A stretch of DNA of 64,000 bases from Spirochaeta sp. UBA5339 (lineage in GTDB: Bacteria; Spirochaetota; Spirochaetia; DSM-2461). The DNA lies in contig DHQL01000004.1 in NCBI GenBank assembly GCA_002408085.1, forward strand, positions 24,356-88,355. The letters are read 5' to 3'. Position numbers and translations under genes: made by a program. The notes below the pieces were generated by a model that did not search any database, was not told where the DNA came from, and saw nothing but the letters and a program-made list of their open reading frames with translations. Position 1 is the stretch's first letter. Every line of letters starts with the position of its first letter. This document shows positions 25,557 to 34,106 of the stretch, piece after piece.

Positions 25557-26254
25557 GAGAATTTCATCTCCCTGGTAATTCCGATCTGGTAGTCCTGACC
25601 GATTCTCTTCTCTCCCAGACAGTAGGAGCAGAGGGCGGTGGGCATGGAGAAACGGAGTTCCATATTGTCCATTTGATCATTGTCGGGCCGGTCCTTCTGA
25701 GAGAGCTCGTCCAGCAGCAGAGCCAGTTCCAGAACACCCTGTCCGGTCAGACCGTTTACAGCGATGATCCGGGCCTTGGGAGCCGCCTGTTTTACTCTGT
25801 AGGCGAAGACCTCTCTCTCCGCCTGAGAGACGATGTCTCCCTTGGTCACCACTACCAGGTCCGCATAGCGGAGCATGGGCCCCGTCTTTTTGGGGGTGTT
25901 CAGTCCGCTTAAGGCATCGATAACACAGACCGCGGGAATGCTCTTGATATGGGGAGCACAGCGGTTGCAGAGACCGGCGCTCTCGGTGATCAGAGTATTC
26001 GCGCCCTGGCTTTCGGCCCAGGCGATCCCCTTCCCGATATTGTTTACAAAGTAATGATCGGGGCAGAGGTTACCCGCCAGACCTGTTTCAACGGGAATAC
26101 CCGCTTTCTCATAGGCCTCTTTGTCCGAGGATGTGAGACAGTCAAATTTAATAACCGACAGTTTGTCTCCTCTCCCGGCCCACTCCTTCAGGAGGGCCAC
26201 GATGACAGAGGTCTTTCCGCTTGAGGGAGGACCGGCAATGGTGATCAGCTTCAT
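25553..26254 (-). CDS. HypB/UreG-like SIMIBI GTPase with multiple cysteine pairs
   Basis: The 233-residue G3E-class P-loop protein has Walker A GPPSSGKT (8-15), a central ESAGLCNRC (91-99) and TKGD (137-140) in place of NKxD. Cysteines lie at 39, 64, 96, 99, 110, 209 and 212, with CxxC pairs at 96/99 and 209/212 that could bind metal. HypB, UreG and CobW relatives use GTP to insert nickel, zinc or cobalt into proteins. No hydrogenase, urease or B12 enzyme is nearby, so the client is unknown. Start and stop both overlap neighbours by four bases (ATGA), so the three cytoplasmic proteins are coupled in translation. Confidence 0.8.
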   Translation of the reverse strand: MKLITIAGPPSSGKTSVIVALLKEWAGRGDKLSVIKFDCLTSSDKEAYEKAGIPVETGLAGNLCPDHYFVNNIGKGIAWAESQGANTLITESAGLCNRCAPHIKSIPAVCVIDALSGLNTPKKTGPMLRYADLVVVTKGDIVSQAEREVFAYRVKQAAPKARIIAVNGLTGQGVLELALLLDELSQKDRPDNDQMDNMELRFSMPTALCSYCLGEKRIGQDYQIGITREMKFS

Positions 26255-27459
26255 GACTTCCTGACCTCGCTGTTCCGGGGGAGGTACTCATCCAGAATCT
26301 CGTCGATGTCTCTCTTTACCTGTCCCAGGTCCCTGCCGCGGACCGTGTCCCAGCCGACCCAGAAGATCCGTCCGCCCTCGGGGAAGAGGGGGCTTTCTTC
26401 GGTAAAGGCCGCGGGGAAACAGAGCTCCTCGCAGAGTGCACCCATCTCGGGTCCTGTCAGGAAGTCGAGAAGGGGCTTGTATTTTTCCACCTTGTCCTTC
26501 TTTACGAAGAAGGAGACGGGGCTGGCAAAGGCGCCCTCGGCGGGGAAGATAATCTTTGTGCGGTCCTTTCGGACGATCTTGCGTGCGAAGAACCAGGGCA
26601 TGATAAATACCGCGGGACTGTCCTTCCGGGGACTGTTGCAGAACTTGACCATCTCGGCGGGGTGGTAGCGGCCTTCGATGTTCTGGGCCAGCTCACGGAT
26701 TCCCTTCTCTCCGTACATCAGGTAGTAGGGGAGGGTGATGGCGTGGCAGAAAAACTCCTCTTCCCCTCTGGCGCCGATGCTCTTTCTGTACTCCTCGCCC
26801 AGAAGATCCTTCCAGGTTTCCGGTTCCTTTCTTCCGTCCAGTTTGTCCAGGTCCACAACCGCCACAAGGAGGTTGGTGGTCATAAAGGTGTAGAGGTCCC
26901 GGGGGTCCTTCATTCCCGCCTCAAGGAAGAGGGGGTTCTTTACTTCCCTTGAGGGCATAAAGGCGCCGGCGTTCACAAAGTGCTCCTGAAAGCGGCTGTG
27001 AAAGAGGGGGTTGATGTCGCTGGTGATCATAAAATCGGGAAGATCATCGATACTCTCCGCCTGTGAGGCATACTCGTAGTAAGAGAGCTCGTGGTTGACG
27101 TTTCCCTCAACCAGTGCGGGCAGATCGCTGCCTTCCTTCTCGAGGAAGGCTTCCAGCAGGCTGTTAAAGGGGTTCCGCAGTCCGCAGGGCAGGAGGGCCA
27201 CAAAGGGGGGAAACTTTCTGGTGATATCGTACTCTTCTTCACTCTCTTCAGTCTGCCCGGCCAGTTCCTGAAGAAAGAGTTCCTCGTTGATGCTCCATTG
27301 GACAAGGGCCTTTTCCAGGCTCAGGAAAGGGGCAATCTGTGCGAAAGCGGCGCTCTCTACAGGAACTCCCTCCCCTCTGTTCTGGAGCAGGTCCCGTGCT
27401 GCTGGATGGGATGCGATAACTTCGTTTAGGTTCTTTTTCAGTAGATCTTTCATATTCAT
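26251..27459 (-). CDS. Cytoplasmic ABC-substrate-binding-protein-like protein with ScdA_N/DUF1858-like N-terminus
   Basis: The 402-residue protein reads as a periplasmic-binding-protein fold (PDFMITSDINPLFHSRF, AVFIMPWFFARKI, FFVKKDKVEKYKPLLDFLTG, LFPEGGRIFWVGWD) but has no signal peptide or lipobox. It starts instead with MNMKDLLKKNLNEVIASHPA and continues ARDLLQNRGEG. This resembles the small helical domain found at the start of ScdA/RIC and DUF1858 proteins, without their cysteines. It overlaps genes on both sides by ATGA. A second ATG at 27453 is better spaced from AGGA. A soluble cytoplasmic receptor for a substrate brought in by the coupled importer is a plausible role. Confidence 0.7.
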   Translation of the reverse strand: MNMKDLLKKNLNEVIASHPAARDLLQNRGEGVPVESAAFAQIAPFLSLEKALVQWSINEELFLQELAGQTEESEEEYDITRKFPPFVALLPCGLRNPFNSLLEAFLEKEGSDLPALVEGNVNHELSYYEYASQAESIDDLPDFMITSDINPLFHSRFQEHFVNAGAFMPSREVKNPLFLEAGMKDPRDLYTFMTTNLLVAVVDLDKLDGRKEPETWKDLLGEEYRKSIGARGEEEFFCHAITLPYYLMYGEKGIRELAQNIEGRYHPAEMVKFCNSPRKDSPAVFIMPWFFARKIVRKDRTKIIFPAEGAFASPVSFFVKKDKVEKYKPLLDFLTGPEMGALCEELCFPAAFTEESPLFPEGGRIFWVGWDTVRGRDLGQVKRDIDEILDEYLPRNSEVRKS

Positions 27460-28454
27460 TCCTGATTCTCAATATGGAAGAAGAGGGAGTTAAACTCCTC
27501 AATTCCTCTTTCGTCTGCGGGGAACTGCTCGGGGTAGAGTACGTTCCGCAGCCAGATAATCCCGCCCAGCTGGTTGACTGATGGCGGCTTGTCGAAGGCG
27601 TTAAAGGGGGCGTGGGGTACAATGGCCAGTTCGGTGTTCAGGGCCGCCCATCTTCCTGTTGAATACAGTTCGCCGTCGTTCAGTTTGGTTCTTGTTTCAT
27701 GGCCTGCGATAATCACTTCGGGCTGACCTATAATCAGCTCCTCGAAGGAGATATGCATGGGGCCGGACTCTCTGTTGTAGGGAGACTTGACCACATTGCT
27801 TCCTCCGCAGAGCTCAATCAGGTAACCGTTAACGGTGCCGGCGGGGTAGGTGTCCAGTCCCTGACTGCTCAGAGAGTAGAATACCCTTTTTTTATCCTCT
27901 TCGGCGAGGGATGCCGTGAAATCCATTGTCTCAGAGATCAGTGCATCGGCATAGGCTGCCAGTTCAGCTGCCCGCTCCTCTCTTCCCAGAACCCTTCCCA
28001 TAAGCTCAAGGGCTTCGGCGGTCCTGTGGATATCGTTATCAATATAGAAAACTGGAATCTGCAGCAGATTCTCAACACTCTCGCATACCTCTTTTACAGA
28101 GTCCGTCATGGGGCCCTGAAGAAGGATAAAATCGGGATTCAGTCTGAGGATCTCCTCCTTGTTGGCAGGCTTGCTGTTTCCCCAGAGGGTTCCGTGTACG
28201 GGAAGGTCCCTGTACTCTTCGGGAATCATCTCAAGAGCATCCCTGGCCATCTTGAAATTCCAGTTCCCCAGAAGCTCGGGAGCCAGAGAGTAGAGGAAAA
28301 CAGAGGCCGTGGGGTTTCCGCTGTGTACAATGGTGATTTTGTCAGCTGCCGGAAGAGTTACCTCCCGTCCGAACATATCGGTAACTGTCTGCTCCGCGGC
28401 GGCAAAGCCGAGGATGCTGAACATCAATGTTGTGATTAAAAGAAGCTTTTTCAT
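27456..28454 (-). CDS. Periplasmic metal/siderophore-type ABC substrate-binding protein
   Basis: The 332-residue FecB/BtuF-like protein has a signal peptide (MKKLLLITTLMFSILGFAAA) and then EQTVTDMFGREVTLP. It shares KEEILRLNPDFILLQGPM, TYPAGTVNGYLIELCGG and FNAFDKPPSVNQLGGIIW with the orphan paralogue at 16556-17545. It works with the permease and ATPase upstream in the same operon. Substrate could be a ferric chelate, haem, corrinoid or other metal complex; the family does not decide. Four-base overlaps join it to genes on both sides. Confidence 0.9.
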   Translation of the reverse strand: MKKLLLITTLMFSILGFAAAEQTVTDMFGREVTLPAADKITIVHSGNPTASVFLYSLAPELLGNWNFKMARDALEMIPEEYRDLPVHGTLWGNSKPANKEEILRLNPDFILLQGPMTDSVKEVCESVENLLQIPVFYIDNDIHRTAEALELMGRVLGREERAAELAAYADALISETMDFTASLAEEDKKRVFYSLSSQGLDTYPAGTVNGYLIELCGGSNVVKSPYNRESGPMHISFEELIIGQPEVIIAGHETRTKLNDGELYSTGRWAALNTELAIVPHAPFNAFDKPPSVNQLGGIIWLRNVLYPEQFPADERGIEEFNSLFFHIENQE

Positions 28455-29263
28455 GCAGATTCTCCTGTATTTTTAAATTTATTCTGCATCTCCTGTACGA
28501 ACAGGGGCTCGCAGTACCGGGAGCCGTTGTTGTTTCTTACAGAGATGGGGGTTCCATAGAGATCGGAGAGAGTCTCTCCGGTAATGACTTTTTCGGCCCT
28601 GTCATAGTCGGTGAGGGTTCCTCCCCTGAGGATCACAGTCAGGGCATTGAGCCAGAGGCTGTGCTCGGGAAAGTGGCTGCTCACAATAATTCCGATTCCC
28701 TTGTCAGAGAGCTCGGAGAGCACCTTAAGTACCTTGATCTGGTTTCCCATATCCAGGTTGGATACAGGCTCGTCCAGGAGGATGATCTTTGTGTCCTGGG
28801 TCAGAGCCCGGGCGATCAGGACAAGGCGTTGTTCTCCGCCGCTGAGCTCCTGGTAGTTCTTCTCCGCAAGGTGGAGGAGTCCCAGTCTTTCAAGGGATCG
28901 GTTCGCCTCTTCATAGTCCTTTTTGGCGGGACTGGCGTAGAAGCTGCACTTGGCAATACGTCCCAGTACAACCATGTCTCTGACCGTAAAGGCGATGCCC
29001 GTTACATGGTTCTGAGGAACATAGGCCAGATAGCCGGCCAGGGTCTTCTTGTCCATCTTCCGGATGTCCTCTCCCTCAATGGAGACGGTACCGGAGAAGG
29101 GTTTCATAAATCCCGCCATGTTTTTCAGCAGGGTGGTCTTTCCCTGACCGTTGGCACCCAGAAGGGTGAGAATCTCTCCCGAACGGATGGAGAAGTTGAT
29201 ATCCCGGATAATGGTCTTGTTTCCGTATCCGGCGCTCAGGTTCTTGATTTCCATTGTGATCAT
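28451..29263 (-). CDS. ABC importer ATPase, FecE/BtuD type
   Basis: The 270-residue ATPase has Walker A GANGQGKT (about 34-41), Q-loop VPQNHVTG, signature LSGGEQRLVLIARAL (about 139-153), Walker B IILLDEPVSNLD and His switch SSHFPEH. It energises uptake by the FecCD-type permease encoded one base upstream. AAGGAG is seven bases ahead of the first ATG. The C-terminal extension past the core is normal for this class. Confidence 0.94.
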   Translation of the reverse strand: MITMEIKNLSAGYGNKTIIRDINFSIRSGEILTLLGANGQGKTTLLKNMAGFMKPFSGTVSIEGEDIRKMDKKTLAGYLAYVPQNHVTGIAFTVRDMVVLGRIAKCSFYASPAKKDYEEANRSLERLGLLHLAEKNYQELSGGEQRLVLIARALTQDTKIILLDEPVSNLDMGNQIKVLKVLSELSDKGIGIIVSSHFPEHSLWLNALTVILRGGTLTDYDRAEKVITGETLSDLYGTPISVRNNNGSRYCEPLFVQEMQNKFKNTGESA

Positions 29264-29264
29264 A

Positions 29265-30245
29265 TCAGCTCTCCTTCAGCAGGAAGTACGCGAAGAACGG
29301 CGCACCGATTATGGATGTCAGGATTCCCAGGGGAAACTCCAGAGGGGTGATGGCTCTGGAAACTGTATCGATCAGCAGAAGATAGAGGCCGCCGGTAAAG
29401 ACCGAGGTCCACAGCATCCTGCTGAAGTTGTTGGGTATCCAGAGACGGACGATATGGGGAACAACCAGACCAACCCATCCGATAACACCGCTGATGGAAA
29501 CGGCGGCGGAGGTGAGCAGGGTTGTACAGACAATCACGATAAAGCGGTAGACCCGGGGATCGATTCCCAGACTCCGGATCTCATCCTCACCCAGAGAGAG
29601 GGCGGCAATCCGCCAGCGCATCAGGTAGAGGAGGGTTCCGCAGAGAAGAACCACCACACCCATAAAGATGCTCTTATGCATCTCGCTCTCAGCCAGAGAA
29701 CCCATCAGCCAGTAGGTAATGGTGGGCAGGGTATTCTGGGGGTCGGCCACATATTTAACCAGTGAGATCAGGGAGGTGAAGAAGGTGTTTACCAGCATCC
29801 CCGACAGGACCAGAAGGAGGTTACGGCTCTTCCTCTTCCCCAATGATGAGAGAAGAACGGCAATCATAACCGCTCCCAGTCCCGTCAGGAAGGAGAAGAA
29901 CTGAATAAAAACCTGCCCCAGTCCCAGAAGGATGGCCAGAGCAGCTCCGAAGGCGGCACCTGATGAGGCTCCCAGCACCGAGGGGGAAACCATGGGGTTT
30001 TTGAATATGGTCTGGAACACCGCACCTGACAGGGAGAGGGCGGCGCCGACGAAAAAGGCCGCCAGAATACGGGGCAGCCGGAGATTAAAAAGGATGATCC
30101 CTGTGGTCTGATCCATCTCGCCCGGATTGATAAGGGCTCTGATAATTTCAGCCGGATGCAGCGGGTAACGTCCGATGGAGAGAGCAAGCAGCACAGAGGC
30201 TATGACTAAAAAGAGAAAAATCAGTTTTTCTTTAACAGAGGTCAT
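29265..30245 (-). CDS. FecCD/BtuC family ABC permease
   Basis: The 326-residue polytopic permease has the BtuC-type pattern: NLRLPRILAAFFVGAALSLSG (about 52-72), NPMVSPSVLGASSGAAFGAA, SISGVIGWVGLVVPHIVRLW (about 248-267) and a final EFPLGILTSIIGAPFFAYFLL. About nine or ten membrane segments. It would dimerise and pair with the ATPase at 28451 and binding protein at 27456, and possibly serve the orphan binding protein at 16556. First gene of the operon, with the shared upstream element at 30290-30329. Confidence 0.93.
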   Translation of the reverse strand: MTSVKEKLIFLFLVIASVLLALSIGRYPLHPAEIIRALINPGEMDQTTGIILFNLRLPRILAAFFVGAALSLSGAVFQTIFKNPMVSPSVLGASSGAAFGAALAILLGLGQVFIQFFSFLTGLGAVMIAVLLSSLGKRKSRNLLLVLSGMLVNTFFTSLISLVKYVADPQNTLPTITYWLMGSLAESEMHKSIFMGVVVLLCGTLLYLMRWRIAALSLGEDEIRSLGIDPRVYRFIVIVCTTLLTSAAVSISGVIGWVGLVVPHIVRLWIPNNFSRMLWTSVFTGGLYLLLIDTVSRAITPLEFPLGILTSIIGAPFFAYFLLKES

Positions 30246-30590
30246 TTCTGGTCCTGGTTTTGATATTATTGCCGAATGAAGGCTAATGGAGTTAGTTTGT
30301 ATTAATATAGTTATGAGGTCAATATTTTGTTGTGGGTTCTTTATGGACCCTGCATGTATTTTTCTTCAACGCCCTTGTGGTATTCGTGAATAATGTTTTA
30401 TTAAGTATTTCTTAAATAGTAATGATTTAGTTATAGTTTCTATATTCAGGAGAGGCTGAGTATCAGTGGAGCACTCCTCTTCGGTATTGAAAGCTGCAGT
30501 CCTTTGTAATAAGATCCGAAAAAAACAAGGAAATAGAGTAGTAAACAGCCAAGGTATATTCATCTGCTGTAAGACTATATGAGGACAGCC
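30246..30590. promoter_or_regulatory. 345-bp divergent intergenic region, with shared upstream element copy 2 at 30290-30329
   Basis: This AT-rich region separates the uptake operon (minus) from a methyltransferase gene (plus). Positions 30290-30329 carry AGTTAGT at one end and TCAATAT at the other, matching 17611-17650 in content and spacing. A 91-codon frame on the minus strand (30366-30641) has no support and crosses the methyltransferase start. I see no RNA gene. Confidence 0.45.
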
Positions 30591-31268
30591 ATGACGGTTA
30601 AGGAACTTTTTGATAAATCCGCAGGGGAGTATGATAAGCAAAGAAGGATGCTGATTCCCTGTTTTGATGACTTTTACGGCACGGCCCTCGATCTCGTACC
30701 CTTTAAAGAGGACAAGAGTTTTTCAGTTCTTGATCTTGGAGCCGGAACCGGACTCTTTTCGGACCTTCTTTTCTGGGTCTTCCCCAATGCCTCTTTTACC
30801 CTCTTTGACATTTCGGAGGATATGCTGGCACAGGCCAAAAAGCGCTTTGACGGAACCGGCCGGGATGTGAAATACATAGCCGGTGATTATGCCGCCACTG
30901 ATATTCCCGGAAAATTTGATCTGATAATATCGGGGCTTTCCATCCACCATCTTGAAGACGGGGACAAGCAGAGTCTTTTTTCAAGGCTTCCCTCCAAGCT
31001 GAACAGGGGCGGTCTATTTATCAATGCCGACCAGGTGCTGGGGGATACTCCCGCCATCGAAGAGGTCTACCGCTCCACCTGGCTCAGACAGGTCAAAGAG
31101 AGGGGAGCCGGTGATGAAGTTCTGGATGCGGCTCTTGAAAGGATGAAGTCAGATAAAATGACACCTCTTCAGACTCAGCTGGACTGGCTTAAGGACGCCG
31201 GATTTGATTCGGTGAACTGCTGGTATCAGAACTACAGTTTTGTTGTGTATTCGGCGATTAAGTCTTAA
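30591..31268 (+). CDS. Class I SAM-dependent methyltransferase
   Basis: The 225-residue soluble methyltransferase has motif I SVLDLGAGTGLFSD (about 45-58), acidic motif II LFDISEDMLAQAKKRF, and motif III FDLIISGLSIHHLEDGDK. I start at MTVKELF, which has GAGG six bases upstream; an ATG at 30579 is an alternative. The UbiE/BioC-like fold does not identify the acceptor. It stands alone between two unrelated loci. Confidence 0.9.
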   Translation: MTVKELFDKSAGEYDKQRRMLIPCFDDFYGTALDLVPFKEDKSFSVLDLGAGTGLFSDLLFWVFPNASFTLFDISEDMLAQAKKRFDGTGRDVKYIAGDYAATDIPGKFDLIISGLSIHHLEDGDKQSLFSRLPSKLNRGGLFINADQVLGDTPAIEEVYRSTWLRQVKERGAGDEVLDAALERMKSDKMTPLQTQLDWLKDAGFDSVNCWYQNYSFVVYSAIKS

Positions 31269-31331
31269 CTTCCGTTGCTCCCGTTTTTTTAATGGAAAGT
31301 TCTGGAGCAGATTCATTAAAATAGAAGATGA

Positions 31332-33674
31332 ATGAAAAGGAAATTCCGCCCGGCAATACATCTTCTTCTGCCATTAATGCTGCTTTTTTTTCCTCTGGGT
31401 CTCTTCTTTATAGTCCGTCTGGATATGAGGTCTGTAGAATATACTATTCAGGACAGAAGTGAGTATCTTAAGAGTGTACTCACTAGCATTGACTACAGTT
31501 TCTCATCCTATGAACAGCTGATCTCTACAACTGTTACCATAGTGGAGACCCTGCCTTCCGACAGGACGATTCATGAGGATTCGCTGCGGTCGATCTTCTC
31601 CTCTTCCCAGTCTGCTCTGGTATACGGAATCGGTATATGGTATGAACCCTTTGCCTTTAACGATGAAACCGAACGCTTCGGTCCCTATATCCGGCAGACA
31701 AAACCTCTGGAAAAGGAATCGGAAATAACATATTTCTGGAACACTCCGGATTATAACTATCATGGGAGAGAGTGGTATAAAACCTCTCTTGCCGCCGAGG
31801 GAGATCGTCCCTCTGTTACTCCTCCCTTCTTTGACCATGACTACACCTATATCACCTTCGGGAAACCCTTTTACAGGGATGGAAAGAAGGCGGGTGTTAT
31901 CACCATCGATATAATCCTGCCCCTGCTCCAGGGCTATTTCATAAACTATGACTTCTCTGATTTCTCCGGTGTTTATCTGACTACCTCCGACGGCAGTATT
32001 GTGATCTCCCGAACCATTGCCGACAAGGAGGATCTGGACCGGTATGCTCTGGAGGGAAATCAGCCCGGGCTTTTTGTTGACAGAACAGCCACCTACAGTG
32101 AAGAGGAGATTTTTACTTTTTTTGAATCCATCGGCCAGAAGCCGGCGATAATCGATCATGAGACCAGAAACGGTGTCTTTAAGATCCATGGTTTCCTGGA
32201 CAGAACATCTCTGTTTAAGAATATAGTACGAAGGCACATCTTCAACTACTTCCTCTACCTCTTTTTCTGGGCATCCATCCTCCTTGTTATTATCCTGAGC
32301 TCTACCTATCAGGCACGACTATTTGAGAATCAGCTGCTGAACAGTGAGAATGATCAGCTTAAGGAGGAGGTGCGCAGGCGAATTGATGCGGAAGAGAAAC
32401 TGGAGTTTCTTGCCTTTCATGATGAGGCCAGCGGTCTGGATAATCTGTTTTCCTTCTTTCAGACTGAGGAAGCACCCGTCAGGTATGAGGACAAACGAAG
32501 CCTCATTACCATCACTCTGAGCAATATGAGAGAGCTTTCACTGATTCTTTCTGACAGCATAATTGATGAGGTTATTGCGGCCTTTGCCCAGCGCCTTAAA
32601 GACTCCTGTTCCAGGGTTTCCCGACTTTTCCGGGGCCGGGGATTTACCTTTTATGTTGTTACTGATGGTGAGGAGGGCAGGGGGATAGAACTTGCCGAAT
32701 CTCTCCTGCAGGAGTTCAGAAAGCCCATACTTATGGGTAACAGGGATTTGAGACTCAGAATTAAGATCGGCTTTGTTCCCTTTTATGAGGCCGACAGCCT
32801 GGATCAGCTTCTCTCCATGTCACATTCCACGGTGAGTGATGAGAGTGCGAGAGACATCGATAAGATTGCCCTCTACAGTTCTTCGGTTCAGGATCACAAA
32901 GCCCGGACCCTGGTACTTGATACCGCAATGAGTCAGCCGGGATTCACAGGGGAGCTGAATATGGTTTTCCAGCCCATTGTAAGCACCTCTGAGCACCTTG
33001 CGGTGGGGTGTGAGGCTCTTGTCCGCTGGAACAGCAGGGCTCTGGGCTCAATGATCTCTCCGGCAGAGTTTATTCCTCTGGCCGAGGAGAACGGTCTGAT
33101 CATTAATCTGGGATGGTATGTTATTGAAGAGGTTCTGAAGATTCTTTCGGGACCTCTGGGGGACAGGGAGTTCTTTATCACAGTGAATGTTAGCCCCCTG
33201 CAGTTCCTTGAAATCGACTTTCCTGAAAAACTTGACCGTCTTGTTGACTCCTACAGTCTGGACAGGAAGAGAATCAAGCTTGAGATTACGGAGTCCTCCG
33301 CCGCCGCTGTTATTGAGGCGTTCTGGCAGATTGCCGATGACCTGATCGGCCGCGGCTATCGTCTGGCCATCGATGACTTCGGAACCGGTGAGTCCTCCTT
33401 CCACCGCCTCTACCATATGTCCTTCGACTCCCTGAAGATTGACCGCTCCTTTATTACCGGAGTCTCCAGCGGACTGCGGAACCAGGAGATCTGCCGTTCC
33501 CTTCTGGAGATCGGCAACACCATGGGCAGCCGGGTCATCGCCGAGGGAGTGGAGACAGAGGGAGAGCTTCAGGCCCTGAAGGAGATCGGTATCCAGTATG
33601 TTCAGGGATACTTTTTTGCCAGACCCATGACCCTTGAAGAGCTGCTTGAGAGTCCTCTTTTGATGAAATCATAA
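31332..33674 (+). CDS. Membrane Cache-degenerate GGDEF-EAL protein, c-di-GMP phosphodiesterase
   Basis: The 780-residue protein has TM1 at about 10-30 and a periplasmic Cache sensor to about 295 (YNYHGREWYKTSLAAEGDRPS, YITFGKPFYRDGKKAGVITIDI split here). TM2 lies at about 300-325. A GGDEF-type domain has RGRGF in place of the catalytic motif. The EAL domain has intact CEALVRW (about 559), EITESS, IDDFGTGESS, LKIDRSFITG and AEGVETEGEL. It should hydrolyse c-di-GMP in response to an external ligand, with the dead GGDEF as a regulatory domain. Monocistronic. Confidence 0.92.
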   Translation: MKRKFRPAIHLLLPLMLLFFPLGLFFIVRLDMRSVEYTIQDRSEYLKSVLTSIDYSFSSYEQLISTTVTIVETLPSDRTIHEDSLRSIFSSSQSALVYGIGIWYEPFAFNDETERFGPYIRQTKPLEKESEITYFWNTPDYNYHGREWYKTSLAAEGDRPSVTPPFFDHDYTYITFGKPFYRDGKKAGVITIDIILPLLQGYFINYDFSDFSGVYLTTSDGSIVISRTIADKEDLDRYALEGNQPGLFVDRTATYSEEEIFTFFESIGQKPAIIDHETRNGVFKIHGFLDRTSLFKNIVRRHIFNYFLYLFFWASILLVIILSSTYQARLFENQLLNSENDQLKEEVRRRIDAEEKLEFLAFHDEASGLDNLFSFFQTEEAPVRYEDKRSLITITLSNMRELSLILSDSIIDEVIAAFAQRLKDSCSRVSRLFRGRGFTFYVVTDGEEGRGIELAESLLQEFRKPILMGNRDLRLRIKIGFVPFYEADSLDQLLSMSHSTVSDESARDIDKIALYSSSVQDHKARTLVLDTAMSQPGFTGELNMVFQPIVSTSEHLAVGCEALVRWNSRALGSMISPAEFIPLAEENGLIINLGWYVIEEVLKILSGPLGDREFFITVNVSPLQFLEIDFPEKLDRLVDSYSLDRKRIKLEITESSAAAVIEAFWQIADDLIGRGYRLAIDDFGTGESSFHRLYHMSFDSLKIDRSFITGVSSGLRNQEICRSLLEIGNTMGSRVIAEGVETEGELQALKEIGIQYVQGYFFARPMTLEELLESPLLMKS

Positions 33675-33690
33675 GACCCGAAACCAAAAA

Positions 33691-33715
33691 CAGCCGGGAA
33701 TCCTGTTCCCGGCTG
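33691..33715 (-). terminator. Intrinsic terminator of the acr3 operon
   Basis: Perfect 10-bp stem CAGCCGGGAA/TTCCCGGCTG with a 5-base loop. On the minus strand it is followed by TTTTTGG, making it a good terminator for the arsenic operon. It may also slow transcription from the EAL gene on the other strand. Confidence 0.85.
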
Positions 33716-33722
33716 CCAACCA

Positions 33723-34103
33723 TCAGATTGATGAAAGAAGTTCCTTTACCTTCTCTCCTATGGCATCCCTGAGCTCCTTCAGAGCTTCCATATCGGAGCC
33801 GTCCAGGTCCGGGAATCCCCAGTCCTGCCGGTATTTCTCTCCCAGGTCAGGGCAGTCCACACCCTCTCCCATCAGAATCAGGTAGTCGATCTCCCCGGGA
33901 AGTTCGGAAAGGGGCTTTGAGTACTGTCCTTCGGTATCAGATCCAACCTCTGCCATAATTTCGGTAACCCCGGGCTTAACACCAGAGCCGGGTCTTGTTC
34001 CGGCGCTGAAGATGTTTATGCCGTCACCGGCGAGTTTTCTGGCCCAGCTCTCTCCCATCTGGCTCCTGCTGGTGTTTCCAATACAGATAAAGGCAATATT
34101 CAA
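33723..34103 (-). CDS. arsC: Low-molecular-weight phosphatase-fold arsenate reductase-like protein
   Basis: The 126-residue protein has the P-loop CIGNTSRS (Cys7-X5-Arg13), and DWGFPDL near 94-100 carries the catalytic Asp region. It should reduce arsenate to arsenite for export by Acr3. It has only two cysteines, Cys7 and Cys84. In thioredoxin-coupled ArsC a Cys pair seven residues apart completes the relay; here Cys84 (DCPDLG) matches the second and the first is missing (MGEGV). It may therefore use a small-thiol or protein-disulfide partner, possibly the CoA-disulfide-reductase fusion next door. Third gene of the operon. Confidence 0.85.
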   Translation of the reverse strand: MNIAFICIGNTSRSQMGESWARKLAGDGINIFSAGTRPGSGVKPGVTEIMAEVGSDTEGQYSKPLSELPGEIDYLILMGEGVDCPDLGEKYRQDWGFPDLDGSDMEALKELRDAIGEKVKELLSSI

Positions 34104-34106
34104 TTT

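Noticed and set aside
30366..30641. 91-codon minus-strand frame upstream of the uptake operon
   Set aside because: It overlaps the methyltransferase start on the other strand and has no start signal or recognisable sequence.
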